From Bergeyella cardium (GTDB lineage Bacteria > Bacteroidota > Bacteroidia > Flavobacteriales > Weeksellaceae), in NCBI RefSeq assembly GCF_003614945.1, contig NZ_QYCZ01000001.1, forward strand, positions 1,134,001-1,198,000: DNA of 64,000 bases, given 5' to 3'. Position 1 is the first letter of the stretch, and the number at the start of each line of letters is the position of its first letter. Below the pieces are notes generated by a model that worked only from the letters and a program-made list of their open reading frames with translations, was not told the DNA's origin and made no database searches. The translations under genes and the position numbers were made by a program. Positions 43,525-50,363 of the stretch are shown here, one piece after another.

Positions 43525-45159
43525 ATGAATTTATTTACGGAATCCAACCTCAGCCCTGAAATCATCAAGGCGGTTGGCGAACTCGGCTACGAACAGCCGA
43601 CAGAAATCCAGAAACTGACTATTCCTTTTATTCTCTCTGATATTCGCGATTTAATCGCTCTTGCGGCTACGGGAACAGGCAAAACAGCAGCATTTTCGCT
43701 TCCGATTCTGGATATGATAGACGACACAAGTCGTAAAATCCAGCTTTTGGTGCTCTGCCCTACTCGTGAGCTTTGCCTCCAGATTACCAAAGACATTAAA
43801 AACTATACGAAATACCTCCCAAATCTAAAAACTGTTGCAGTTTATGGGGGGAGCAGTATTGTAGATCAGATGCGCTCCTTAAAGGAGAAACCTCAGATTA
43901 TCGTAGGTACTCCTGGGCGAGTTATAGACCTTATTAAGAGAAAATCTCTTGATTTCTCTGCGATACATTGGCTCGTTCTCGACGAAGCCGATGAGATGCT
44001 CTCTATGGGCTTTAAGGATGACCTTGAAACCATACTCAGCGAAACACCAGACGAGAAACAAACCCTGCTCTTCTCTGCTACGATGAATAAGGAAGTAGAA
44101 AAAATCTCTAAAAACTACCTTACAAATCCGCACAAGATTTCCGTAGGTTCTATTAATGCAGTGAAGAAGAATATCTCCCACGAGTATTATGTAGTAACCT
44201 ACCGACAGAAGAAAGAAGCCCTCAAAAGGCTGATAGATGCTAACCCCAACCAGTACTCTATTATCTTCTGCCGAACGAGAGCAGAAACTCAGGATGTGGC
44301 TGACTTCCTTATGCAAAACGGCTATGCTGCCGATGCATTGCACGGAGACCTCTCCCAAGCACAAAGGGATATTGTGATGAAGAAATTCAGGCTTAAAAAC
44401 CTTGAAATCCTTGTAGCTACTGATGTTGCTGCCAGAGGGCTGGATGTAGATTCCCTCACTCATGTAATCCACTACTCTCTACCCGATGACCCAGAAGTAT
44501 TCGTACACCGAAGTGGTAGAACGGGGCGTGCAGGTAAAGACGGTATCTCTATGGCACTCATAAAACCAGACGAGACTCGAAAACTGAAACAAATAAAATC
44601 TCAAACCAAGATAGAAATCGTAGAGAAGCAAATCCCGAAAGGAGATATCATCATCAAAGCACAAGTGGCAGGCGTATTTGATAAACTCCTCACCAAACAC
44701 GAGGATTATTTTGACTTTGATAACAGCCTCATTCCCGACCTCTCTCAGTTCACAAAAGAGGAATTGGTTCATCAGCTCCTTCAATTCCAACTGAAAGATA
44801 TGGCACTCTACTATCAGAATAGAAACGACCTTTCTTCTCAGCAACTCTCTGATGAAGCCGAACCATCTGGCAGAAGAGACAGAAAACGCGGACGAGACCA
44901 AAAGAAAAGAAACAGCGCAGATATGGTACGCTTCTTCTTCAATCTCGGGAAAAGAGACAGACTGAGAAAAGTAGATATGCTGGACATCATCAATAAAGCA
45001 ACGGCTAAGTCTAAAAAACGGGCAGACATTGGCGATATTGAAATCCTTGATAAATTTACCTTCTTTGAAGTAGAAAAAGATTTCAAAAACGAAGTTCTAA
45101 GCAATATCTCCTTTATGAAATTCAAAGGAAAAGAAATGCGTGCCGAAGTGGCAAATTAA
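43525..45159 (+). CDS. DEAD-box ATP-dependent RNA helicase with DbpA-type RNA-binding domain
   Basis: 544 residues. RecA-like domain 1 has the Q motif (GYEQPTEIQKLTIP), AATGTGKTAAF, PTRELCLQ, GTPGRVIDL, VLDEADEML and SAT; domain 2 has IIFCRTRAET, DVAARGLDVD and HRSGRTGRAG. A basic linker (about 440-470) leads to a DbpA/CsdA RRM-like domain (MVRFFFNLGKRDRL... IGDIEILDKFTFFEV). Relatives aid ribosome assembly or cold adaptation. It is transcribed alone, with the 22-bp repeats upstream and a terminator downstream. Confidence 0.93.
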   Translation: MNLFTESNLSPEIIKAVGELGYEQPTEIQKLTIPFILSDIRDLIALAATGTGKTAAFSLPILDMIDDTSRKIQLLVLCPTRELCLQITKDIKNYTKYLPNLKTVAVYGGSSIVDQMRSLKEKPQIIVGTPGRVIDLIKRKSLDFSAIHWLVLDEADEMLSMGFKDDLETILSETPDEKQTLLFSATMNKEVEKISKNYLTNPHKISVGSINAVKKNISHEYYVVTYRQKKEALKRLIDANPNQYSIIFCRTRAETQDVADFLMQNGYAADALHGDLSQAQRDIVMKKFRLKNLEILVATDVAARGLDVDSLTHVIHYSLPDDPEVFVHRSGRTGRAGKDGISMALIKPDETRKLKQIKSQTKIEIVEKQIPKGDIIIKAQVAGVFDKLLTKHEDYFDFDNSLIPDLSQFTKEELVHQLLQFQLKDMALYYQNRNDLSSQQLSDEAEPSGRRDRKRGRDQKKRNSADMVRFFFNLGKRDRLRKVDMLDIINKATAKSKKRADIGDIEILDKFTFFEVEKDFKNEVLSNISFMKFKGKEMRAEVAN

Positions 45160-45200
45160 AATTCTCTTGTAGAAATCAGAAATAATTAAGACAAAACCCA

Positions 45201-45229
45201 AAGCAGCCCCATTAGAGGTTGCTTTTTCT
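45201..45229 (+). terminator. Terminator after the helicase gene
   Basis: Stem AGCAGCC / GGTTGCT (one G-T pair), loop CCATTAGA, followed by TTTTCTTT. Confidence 0.7.
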
Positions 45230-45368
45230 TTAATAAAAGTAGCTATTGAATACCTCTTTGTCTTGTTTTATCGGCAAATTATCTCTCTAAAAAATATATA
45301 TAAACAATTAAAATAACGGCTCAGCTAACAAATCAAAAATTATGTTTCATCAATTCATTGGGAATTAT

Positions 45369-45376
45369 TAACTTTG
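45369..45376 (+). promoter_or_regulatory. -7 element (TAACTTTG) of the proline dehydrogenase gene
   Basis: TAnnTTTG 25 bases before the ATG at 45402. Confidence 0.65.
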
Positions 45377-45401
45377 CTGGCATTAAAATAAAAAAACAAT
45401 A

Positions 45402-46568
45402 ATGAGCACTTTTGATAACACAGAGATTGCTTTTGCTGATAAAACCACAAAACAGCTGGAAAAAGCAAAATGGATGTTCACAATGATTCAGCACCCTACA
45501 CTTACGAATATAGGGATTGATTTACTCAACTTCACCATCCGAAACAACTTCCCTCTCGTAGAAGGAATCGTAAGAGATACACTCTTTGAGCAGTTCTGCG
45601 GTGGAGAAACCCGTGAGGTAAGTATGAAAGTGGTAAATAAAATGCACACCCACCATATCGGAAGCATTTTTGACTATGCCATTGAGGGGAAGGAAGAAGA
45701 AGCTGCTTTTGACCAAACTCTAAAAGAAACAAAGGAGAACATTACTTTTGCAAAAGGTAATCCAGCTATCCCTTTCGTAGTATTTAAGCCAACAGGCTTC
45801 GGTAGATTAAACCTCTACGCAGATGTACAAAGCGGAAAAACCCTTAGCGATGCCGAGCAAGAAGAATGGCAAAAAGTAAGAAACAGATACGAAGAAATCT
45901 GCAAATTCGCCTACGAAAATGATGTAATCCTAATGGTAGATGCTGAGGAATCTTGGGCTCAAACAGCGGTAGATGATATTGTAAATGAAATGATGGCAAA
46001 ATACAATAAAGAAAAAGCAATTGTATGGAATACCATCCAAATGTACAGAACAGGGAGAATAGAATACCTTGAAGAAGACCTCAAACGCGCCAATGAAGGC
46101 AACTACTTCCTCGGTTACAAATTCGTTCGTGGGGCATATATGGAGAAAGAGAGAGAAAGAGCTGCAAAAATGGGCTACCCATCTCCTATCCAGCCCAACA
46201 AAGAGGCATCTGATAAAAACTATGATGATGCTATCCACTTCGTAATGGAACACCTTGATAAAATCTCTGCCTTCTTCGGCTCTCATAACGAAGTTTCTAT
46301 GAAGCTCCTTATGGACAAAATGAAAGAAAAAGGACTTGAAAACAACGACCCAAGAATCCACTTCGGACAGTTATACGGTATGAGTGATAACATCACCTAT
46401 ATGCTCGGACACCTGAAATACAACGCCAGCAAATACCTCCCTTACGGTCCAGTAAAAGATGTAGTTCCTTACCTTACACGAAGAGCACAGGAAAATACTT
46501 CCGTAGCAGGGCAAACGGGACGCGAACTCTCCCTCCTGAGAAAGGAAATCCAAAGAAGAAAGAATTAA
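45402..46568 (+). CDS. Proline dehydrogenase (monofunctional)
   Basis: 388 residues. TIM-barrel flavoenzyme oxidising proline to pyrroline-5-carboxylate. Characteristic segments: VVFKPTGFGRLNLYADVQSG, VILMVDAEESWAQTAVDD, NTIQMYRTG, YKFVRGAYMEKERERA, FGSHNEVSMKLL, FGQLYGMSDNITYML, YGPVKDVVPYLTRRAQENTS with the RRxxEN substrate-binding motif. There is no fused dehydrogenase domain, as usual in Bacteroidota. A perfect terminator follows 26 bases later; the DNA after it is a repeat zone. Confidence 0.95.
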   Translation: MSTFDNTEIAFADKTTKQLEKAKWMFTMIQHPTLTNIGIDLLNFTIRNNFPLVEGIVRDTLFEQFCGGETREVSMKVVNKMHTHHIGSIFDYAIEGKEEEAAFDQTLKETKENITFAKGNPAIPFVVFKPTGFGRLNLYADVQSGKTLSDAEQEEWQKVRNRYEEICKFAYENDVILMVDAEESWAQTAVDDIVNEMMAKYNKEKAIVWNTIQMYRTGRIEYLEEDLKRANEGNYFLGYKFVRGAYMEKERERAAKMGYPSPIQPNKEASDKNYDDAIHFVMEHLDKISAFFGSHNEVSMKLLMDKMKEKGLENNDPRIHFGQLYGMSDNITYMLGHLKYNASKYLPYGPVKDVVPYLTRRAQENTSVAGQTGRELSLLRKEIQRRKN

Positions 46569-46594
46569 ATTATCTCAACCATTCTTAAATGGGA

Positions 46595-46628
46595 AATCGT
46601 AAAGCCAATTGGCTTTACGATTTTTTTT
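46595..46628 (+). terminator. Terminator after proline dehydrogenase
   Basis: A perfect 12-bp stem AATCGTAAAGCC / GGCTTTACGATT with loop AATT; the right arm runs straight into eight T. Confidence 0.92.
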
Positions 46629-46637
46629 GCCACAGCG

Positions 46638-46714
46638 CCCCTTAGCACGGCAGCCACACCGTAGCCGGTGAGGCACCCACTAGCGTGGGGAGCACCCCTT
46701 AGCAGGGGAGGCAC
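46638..46714. repeat. Array of 19-bp hairpin modules with constant TAGC loop (4 units)
   Basis: Units start at 46638, 46657, 46676 and 46695, exactly 19 bp apart: CCCCT-TAGC-ACGGC-AGCCA (degraded), CACCG-TAGC-CGGTG-AGGCA, CCCAC-TAGC-GTGGG-GAGCA, CCCCT-TAGC-AGGGG-AGGCA. Stem arms differ between units but match within a unit, while loop and linker are conserved. The array ends in CTTAGTACAAACTAAC. The gap 46569-47129 holds this array, a heptamer tract, one hairpin and the second array at 46999; I see no gene. Confidence 0.85.
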
Positions 46715-46744
46715 TTAGTACAAACTAACCGCACACCGCCAACT

Positions 46745-46793
46745 GCTAGAAGCTAGAAGCCAAAAGCTAGTTGCCAGTTGCCATCAGCCAAAA
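46745..46793. repeat. Heptamer repeat tract (7 exact units)
   Basis: Consecutive 7-mers: GCTAGAA, GCTAGAA, GCCAAAA, GCTAGTT, GCCAGTT, GCCATCA, GCCAAAA. All units begin GCYA. This is the cleanest tract in the window. Confidence 0.85.
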
Positions 46794-46825
46794 AAGAGTA
46801 CGGCACCCCACTCGGGGTGCCGTAC
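46790..46825 (-). terminator. 12-bp perfect hairpin with minus-strand T run
   Basis: GTACGGCACCCC / GGGGTGCCGTAC with loop ACTC (46798-46825). Read on the minus strand it is followed by TCTTTTTT, so it could end transcripts from the minus-strand genes at 47130-48781. Confidence 0.6.
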
Positions 46826-46998
46826 AAATAACAAAATACTAACAACTATAAAAACGCATTATGCACACAAGTGATAAAGTGCAAGGTTTCTATTTCTTTT
46901 TTATCATTTGAAGAACTTTATCCATCATTGATTTTTTTTGTCTATTCTTGAGCTTACTCGTTATTTAGGTTTAATAGGCTGGCTTAGCTAATGGCTAT

Positions 46999-47064
46999 CG
47001 CTCGAGAGAGCGAGGCACCTTCGCTCGAGAGAGCGAGACACCCTCGCCCGAGAGGGCGAGGTCA
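46999..47064. repeat. Array of 23-bp hairpin modules with GAGA loop (3 units)
   Basis: Units start at 46999, 47022 and 47045: CGCTC-GAGA-GAGCG-AGGCA-CCTT, CGCTC-GAGA-GAGCG-AGACA-CCCT, CGCCC-GAGA-GGGCG-AGGTC. In the third unit both arms changed together (T to C in the left, A to G in the right), preserving the stem. Confidence 0.85.
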
Positions 47065-47129
47065 TCTCGCTTTTCTAATTGCCCAAGAAGGATAGCAATA
47101 TATAACTTTAACAACTCTATCATAGCGAG

Positions 47130-47734
47130 TTAGGCAATTATCACAGGAACATTAAACACTTCTGTTCTTGGTGACTTTAGAAATACTTTGGATGTATTGC
47201 TAAACTGCGTTGTGATGCTCAGCTCGTAGTTGCCTGCGGGGAGCGAGGCGGGGATAAGCACCAAAAGACGAGATGGCTCATTCAGAACAGCCACAGCCTG
47301 GCAGGCACTTACTACATACCATAGCCAGTGAGGCAATTGAATAAGTGCTCCCCACGCCAGTGGGCGCCGAGGAATTCTACTTTGGTTTGGGAGATGGCTT
47401 TTCTTAGCTCTGCACCTTGATTTACATTTACATAGACGCTGTGCTTGTCCTTATCCCAAGTCCTATCGCGGAAGGCTCCCTTGATGGCCGGGCGCATTAT
47501 CACGAGACCTGTATTCACTACATAGCCTTGGAGCACGAGCTCTGTGCTCTTGCGATTAAAGCGGGAAACAATGTCTATTACGGTCTCCTCTTTTATCTCC
47601 ATACCTTCTTTTTTGAGCTCTGCTACAATCTCTGCTATGCTTACGCTCCCTACGCTCGCAGGAACGCCTACAAAATCTGATGGGTCGCTGGTAAGAGGGT
47701 TATCTCTTAGCCACGCTTTTAAAGTATTTTTCAT
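47130..47734 (-). pseudogene. Broken HU-like/DUF4469 DNA-binding protein gene, middle replaced by repeat sequence
   Basis: Two minus-strand fragments belong to one family. The 5' part (47734 to about 47369) encodes the N-terminal HU-like domain MKNTLKAWLRDNPLTSDPSD ... ISQTKVEFLG. The 3' part (about 47287-47130), in a different frame, encodes the DUF4469 C-terminus VLNEPSRLLVLIPASLPAGN ... VPVIIA. Intact relatives run continuously to about 240 residues; here some 40-60 residues are missing. The junction is CCCACTGGCGTGGGGAGCAC plus further repeat sequence, which adds AHWRGEHLFNCLTGYGM and a stop. The 5' piece could still make a 140-residue protein. Confidence 0.75.
47302..47365. repeat. Hairpin-module cluster inside the broken gene
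   Basis: On the minus strand CCCAC-TGGC-GTGGG-GAGCA-CTTA (47364-47342) is a 19-bp module with its CTTA tail. On the plus strand TACCATAGCCAGTG-AGGCA (47317-47335) shares 14 bases with 58378-58391, and GGCAGGCACTTACTAC (47300-47315) repeats the array-end motif. Confidence 0.7.
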
Positions 47735-47770
47735 TGTAATATGGTTTTTTGTTTATTGATTGTTTAGTGT

Positions 47771-48781
47771 TTAGTTATTGAGCTGTTTCCAGCCAGAAGG
47801 GGTACAGCCGTGGAAATTCGTTCCGTCAAACTTTATAGTACCTCTAGTATTAGCGTTGCAGTCACCTAAGGCATTGGCTTTCATTTTTAGATCTTTCTCT
47901 AAATAAAGAAGATTACCAATAGCTACTTTACTATAAGAAGGTCCTGTTCTGGCATATATAGGAGCTCCTCCTATAGCTATTATATGGGGTTCTGTTACAA
48001 CAGCACCTATAGCTATGGAGCCAGTTGCTGTAGAGGCGGTATAAGCATTAAATACAGCATAAGAATTCGACCCCTCAGCTGTACCATCTATAGCAATAGA
48101 GTTATGCCCTATTGCTGTACCTCCAAATAAAGCTTTGGAGAAGGGCCCAACTGCATAAGTATTTCTACCTATAGCTTCTGAATATTCACCTTTTGCCTCA
48201 GTATTATCCCCTATGGCAAAAGAATAAATCCCAGTAGCCTTTGCATCAGTACCAAAAGCAAAAGACTTTTCTCCCGTAGCACCATTTTCATTACTAGGAG
48301 AAGTACTATGGCTAAAATCTATTGCTCCTTCTCCTATGTCTCCATAGTTATTAGGATCTCTGCCTATTAATCTCCAGCCTGTATTGCCATTTTCGGTTAT
48401 CTTTTCTAAGCCTGTAGGAGGATTCATATTAAGTTTTTTCCATTTGCCATTTACTGCATCGTAGTAATAAAAACCTGGAGAAATAATTCCACTTACCCTT
48501 GGGTCTGTGCCTGTGTAGAATAAATTCTCTACATAGACCATAGTTGCTTCTTCTGGAGTGGTTATATTCGCTACTCTAGCTTTGGAGAGTTTAGGGATTA
48601 ATAGCCCCTCATTCGTCGTAGCCGTTGCTAAGGCATTGTCTGGGTTTGGTCGGAGATCCAGAGTAGCCTTCGGCGTATCTGTGTTTATCCCTACTCTATC
48701 ATCATACTGCGCACTTGCGAGAGCACTTATACTTATCAGCCCAAGTGCTTTCAATCTAAATAATAAATTCTGATGTGTCAT
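47771..48781 (-). CDS. Secreted protein with YadA-head-like repeats
   Basis: 336 residues. The signal peptide ends ALASAQ (about 24). A conserved Bacteroidota opening follows (VGINTDTPKATLDLRPN ... GLLIPKLSKARV). From about 165 to 275 come 14-16-residue SFAFGTDAKATG, SFAIGDNTEAKG, SEAIGRNTYAVG, SIAIG units, the repeat of YadA/Hia head beta-rolls. The C-terminal part (CNANTRGTIKFDGTNFHGC) carries two Cys. There is no type IX sorting domain or membrane anchor. A possible surface adhesin or fibre protein; its partner is unknown. Its 5' side faces the giant hairpins. Confidence 0.8.
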   Translation of the reverse strand: MTHQNLLFRLKALGLISISALASAQYDDRVGINTDTPKATLDLRPNPDNALATATTNEGLLIPKLSKARVANITTPEEATMVYVENLFYTGTDPRVSGIISPGFYYYDAVNGKWKKLNMNPPTGLEKITENGNTGWRLIGRDPNNYGDIGEGAIDFSHSTSPSNENGATGEKSFAFGTDAKATGIYSFAIGDNTEAKGEYSEAIGRNTYAVGPFSKALFGGTAIGHNSIAIDGTAEGSNSYAVFNAYTASTATGSIAIGAVVTEPHIIAIGGAPIYARTGPSYSKVAIGNLLYLEKDLKMKANALGDCNANTRGTIKFDGTNFHGCTPSGWKQLNN

Positions 48782-48828
48782 AATTTATGTTCTACTTTAT
48801 TTAATTATATCTTCTAAAAATTAGCGGT

Positions 48829-48872
48829 GCGTTTGGGGCATTTTGCCCTTTCGGGCAAAATGCCCCAAACGC
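48829..48872. repeat. Perfect 20-bp-stem hairpin
   Basis: GCGTTTGGGGCATTTTGCCC (48829-48848), loop TTTC, perfect complement 48853-48872, then AAAAAA. No mismatch in 20 pairs. Confidence 0.9.
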
Positions 48873-48877
48873 AAAAA

Positions 48878-48922
48878 AGCACTGAGAGGTGCGCGGGCTT
48901 TGCCCGCGCACCTCTCAGTGCT
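48878..48922. repeat. Perfect 21-bp-stem GC-rich hairpin
   Basis: Left arm 48878-48898 (AGCACTGAGAGG followed by TGCGCGGGC), loop TTT, perfect complement 48902-48922. It starts five bases after the previous hairpin. Its GC content is far above that of the neighbouring sequence. The rest of the gap 48782-49223 is AT-rich with one -7 element. Confidence 0.9.
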
Positions 48923-49192
48923 TAATAAAGATAAAGTATTTTATCTATACCTATTTAAAGAAAGATAAAAATTTACCGCATATACGCAAGTCTATGCAGC
49001 TAATTCTTATCATATTTTGTGTTTCTCTTTCCATCTTTTTCATCTAATTGCTTCGCAAAGATGAGAGTATTTATTTATTATGCAAGAGATAGATTATAAA
49101 TTTTAGCCTCCAGCCAAAATCTATTGGTGAGCAATGGAAAAAGAATTCATCAGCTAGTAATAGTACTCATTACTCCAGTAAGAAATTATTTG

Positions 49193-49200
49193 TACATTTG
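49193..49200 (+). promoter_or_regulatory. -7 element (TACATTTG) of the marR-sanA operon
   Basis: TAnnTTTG 23 bases before the ATG at 49224. The in-frame TTG at 49209 is too close to be the start. Confidence 0.65.
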
Positions 49201-49223
49201 GGGGCTATTTGAAAATAACCTTT

Positions 49224-49688
49224 ATGGAAAAGAATGCAAACGATAAAATTGAGCATATAGATCTCATCTTAAAGCAGACTTGGCTTGCGGTTTCTAAAAT
49301 GTATTCAGATTTGGCACAGGAGCATCATTCTACCCCTGTGCAGGCACTCACGCTCTTGAAAATAGACCCCAAATCTGGTACAAGGAGTACAAACTTGGGC
49401 CCAAAGATGGCGATAGGCCCTACATCACTTACAAGAATTATAAAATATCTGGAAGACAACGGCTATATATATAAGGAAAAGACCTCGTTTGATAAGCGGG
49501 AAGTTATTATTAAACTCACTGAAAAAGGGCTTATATACAGAGATATGGCAAAGGAAATGGTAATTTCATTTAACAAAATCCTGTTAGAGAGAGTAAGCCC
49601 ACACAAATTAGAAATCTTTAAAGAAGTAATGGATGAAATCTTTCACACCGCAGTAGAGCTCAACGCAAAACACGCCCAAATGAAATGA
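49224..49688 (+). CDS. MarR-family transcriptional regulator
   Basis: 154 residues from ATG 49224. Winged helix-turn-helix with QALTLLKIDPKSGTRSTNLG, the recognition segment IGPTSLTRIIKYLEDNGYIY and wing KTSFDKREVIIKLTEKG, flanked by dimerisation helices. The KREV wing wording is typical of MarR. The ATG of the sanA-like gene overlaps its stop (ATGA). It may control that gene or the adjacent protease; ligand unknown. Confidence 0.9.
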   Translation: MEKNANDKIEHIDLILKQTWLAVSKMYSDLAQEHHSTPVQALTLLKIDPKSGTRSTNLGPKMAIGPTSLTRIIKYLEDNGYIYKEKTSFDKREVIIKLTEKGLIYRDMAKEMVISFNKILLERVSPHKLEIFKEVMDEIFHTAVELNAKHAQMK

Positions 49689-50338
49689 AAACCCTCAAGC
49701 GATTATTGATTGCTTCAGCCATTATTATGGGGCTATTAGCAGCTCTTATTATTTTCTGTAATTGGAAAATAGAAGCAGATTCTCGGGATTTTATCTCTGA
49801 TGATGTCAATACGCTTCCAAAGGAGAAAGTTGCATTGGTTCTCGGGACTTCTAAAATCTTACAGAATGGATATCAAAATGCCTACTTCTACCACAGGATA
49901 GATGCAGCAGAACAGCTTTACAAAAGCGGTAAGGCAAGCTACATCATCGTAAGTGGAGATAATTCTGTAAAAGGCTACAATGAACCCGAAGATATGAAAC
50001 TGGAACTCATAGCACGAGGTATCCCAGAGGAGAAAATCTATGAAGATTTCGCAGGCTTCCGCACTTTGGATTCGATTATTCGGGCAAAAGAGATATTCGG
50101 GCAAGAAGGCTTCATCATTATTTCTCAGAAATTTCATAATGAAAGAGCCGTATTTCTCGCTCGCCACTATGGAATAAACGCCTACGGATATAATGCCACC
50201 GATGTAGCTCGCTATTCAGGGCTCAAAATACAAATCCGAGAACGATTTGCCAGAGTAAAAGTCTTCATTGACCTTATCTTCGGTGTAAAACCTAAATTCG
50301 GAGGAGAGAAAATTAATATAGAACAAGAAATAAATTAA
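49685..50338 (+). CDS. SanA/YdcF-like DUF218 membrane protein
   Basis: 217 residues. One N-terminal membrane helix (LLIASAIIMGLLAALIIF) and a periplasmic DUF218 domain with VALVLGTSKILQNG, YYK-like DAAEQLYKSGKASYIIVSGD, PEDMKLELIARGIPEEKI, and ISQKFHNERAVFLARHYGIN. E. coli SanA is linked to envelope barrier function and vancomycin exclusion. It is translationally coupled to the marR gene. Confidence 0.88.
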   Translation: MKTLKRLLIASAIIMGLLAALIIFCNWKIEADSRDFISDDVNTLPKEKVALVLGTSKILQNGYQNAYFYHRIDAAEQLYKSGKASYIIVSGDNSVKGYNEPEDMKLELIARGIPEEKIYEDFAGFRTLDSIIRAKEIFGQEGFIIISQKFHNERAVFLARHYGINAYGYNATDVARYSGLKIQIRERFARVKVFIDLIFGVKPKFGGEKINIEQEIN

Positions 50339-50363
50339 ATATAATTATACGAAAGTTAAAACT

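Noticed and set aside
46829-46950. Short minus-strand ORF ending MMDKVLQMIKKK (about 46898-46933), considered as a bacteriocin leader or toxin peptide
   Set aside because: It is too short, has no promoter or ribosome site I can defend, and lacks a GG leader motif.
46638-47064. CRISPR array
   Set aside because: Units are 19 or 23 bp without spacers, the variable part is a self-complementary stem, and no cas genes are nearby.
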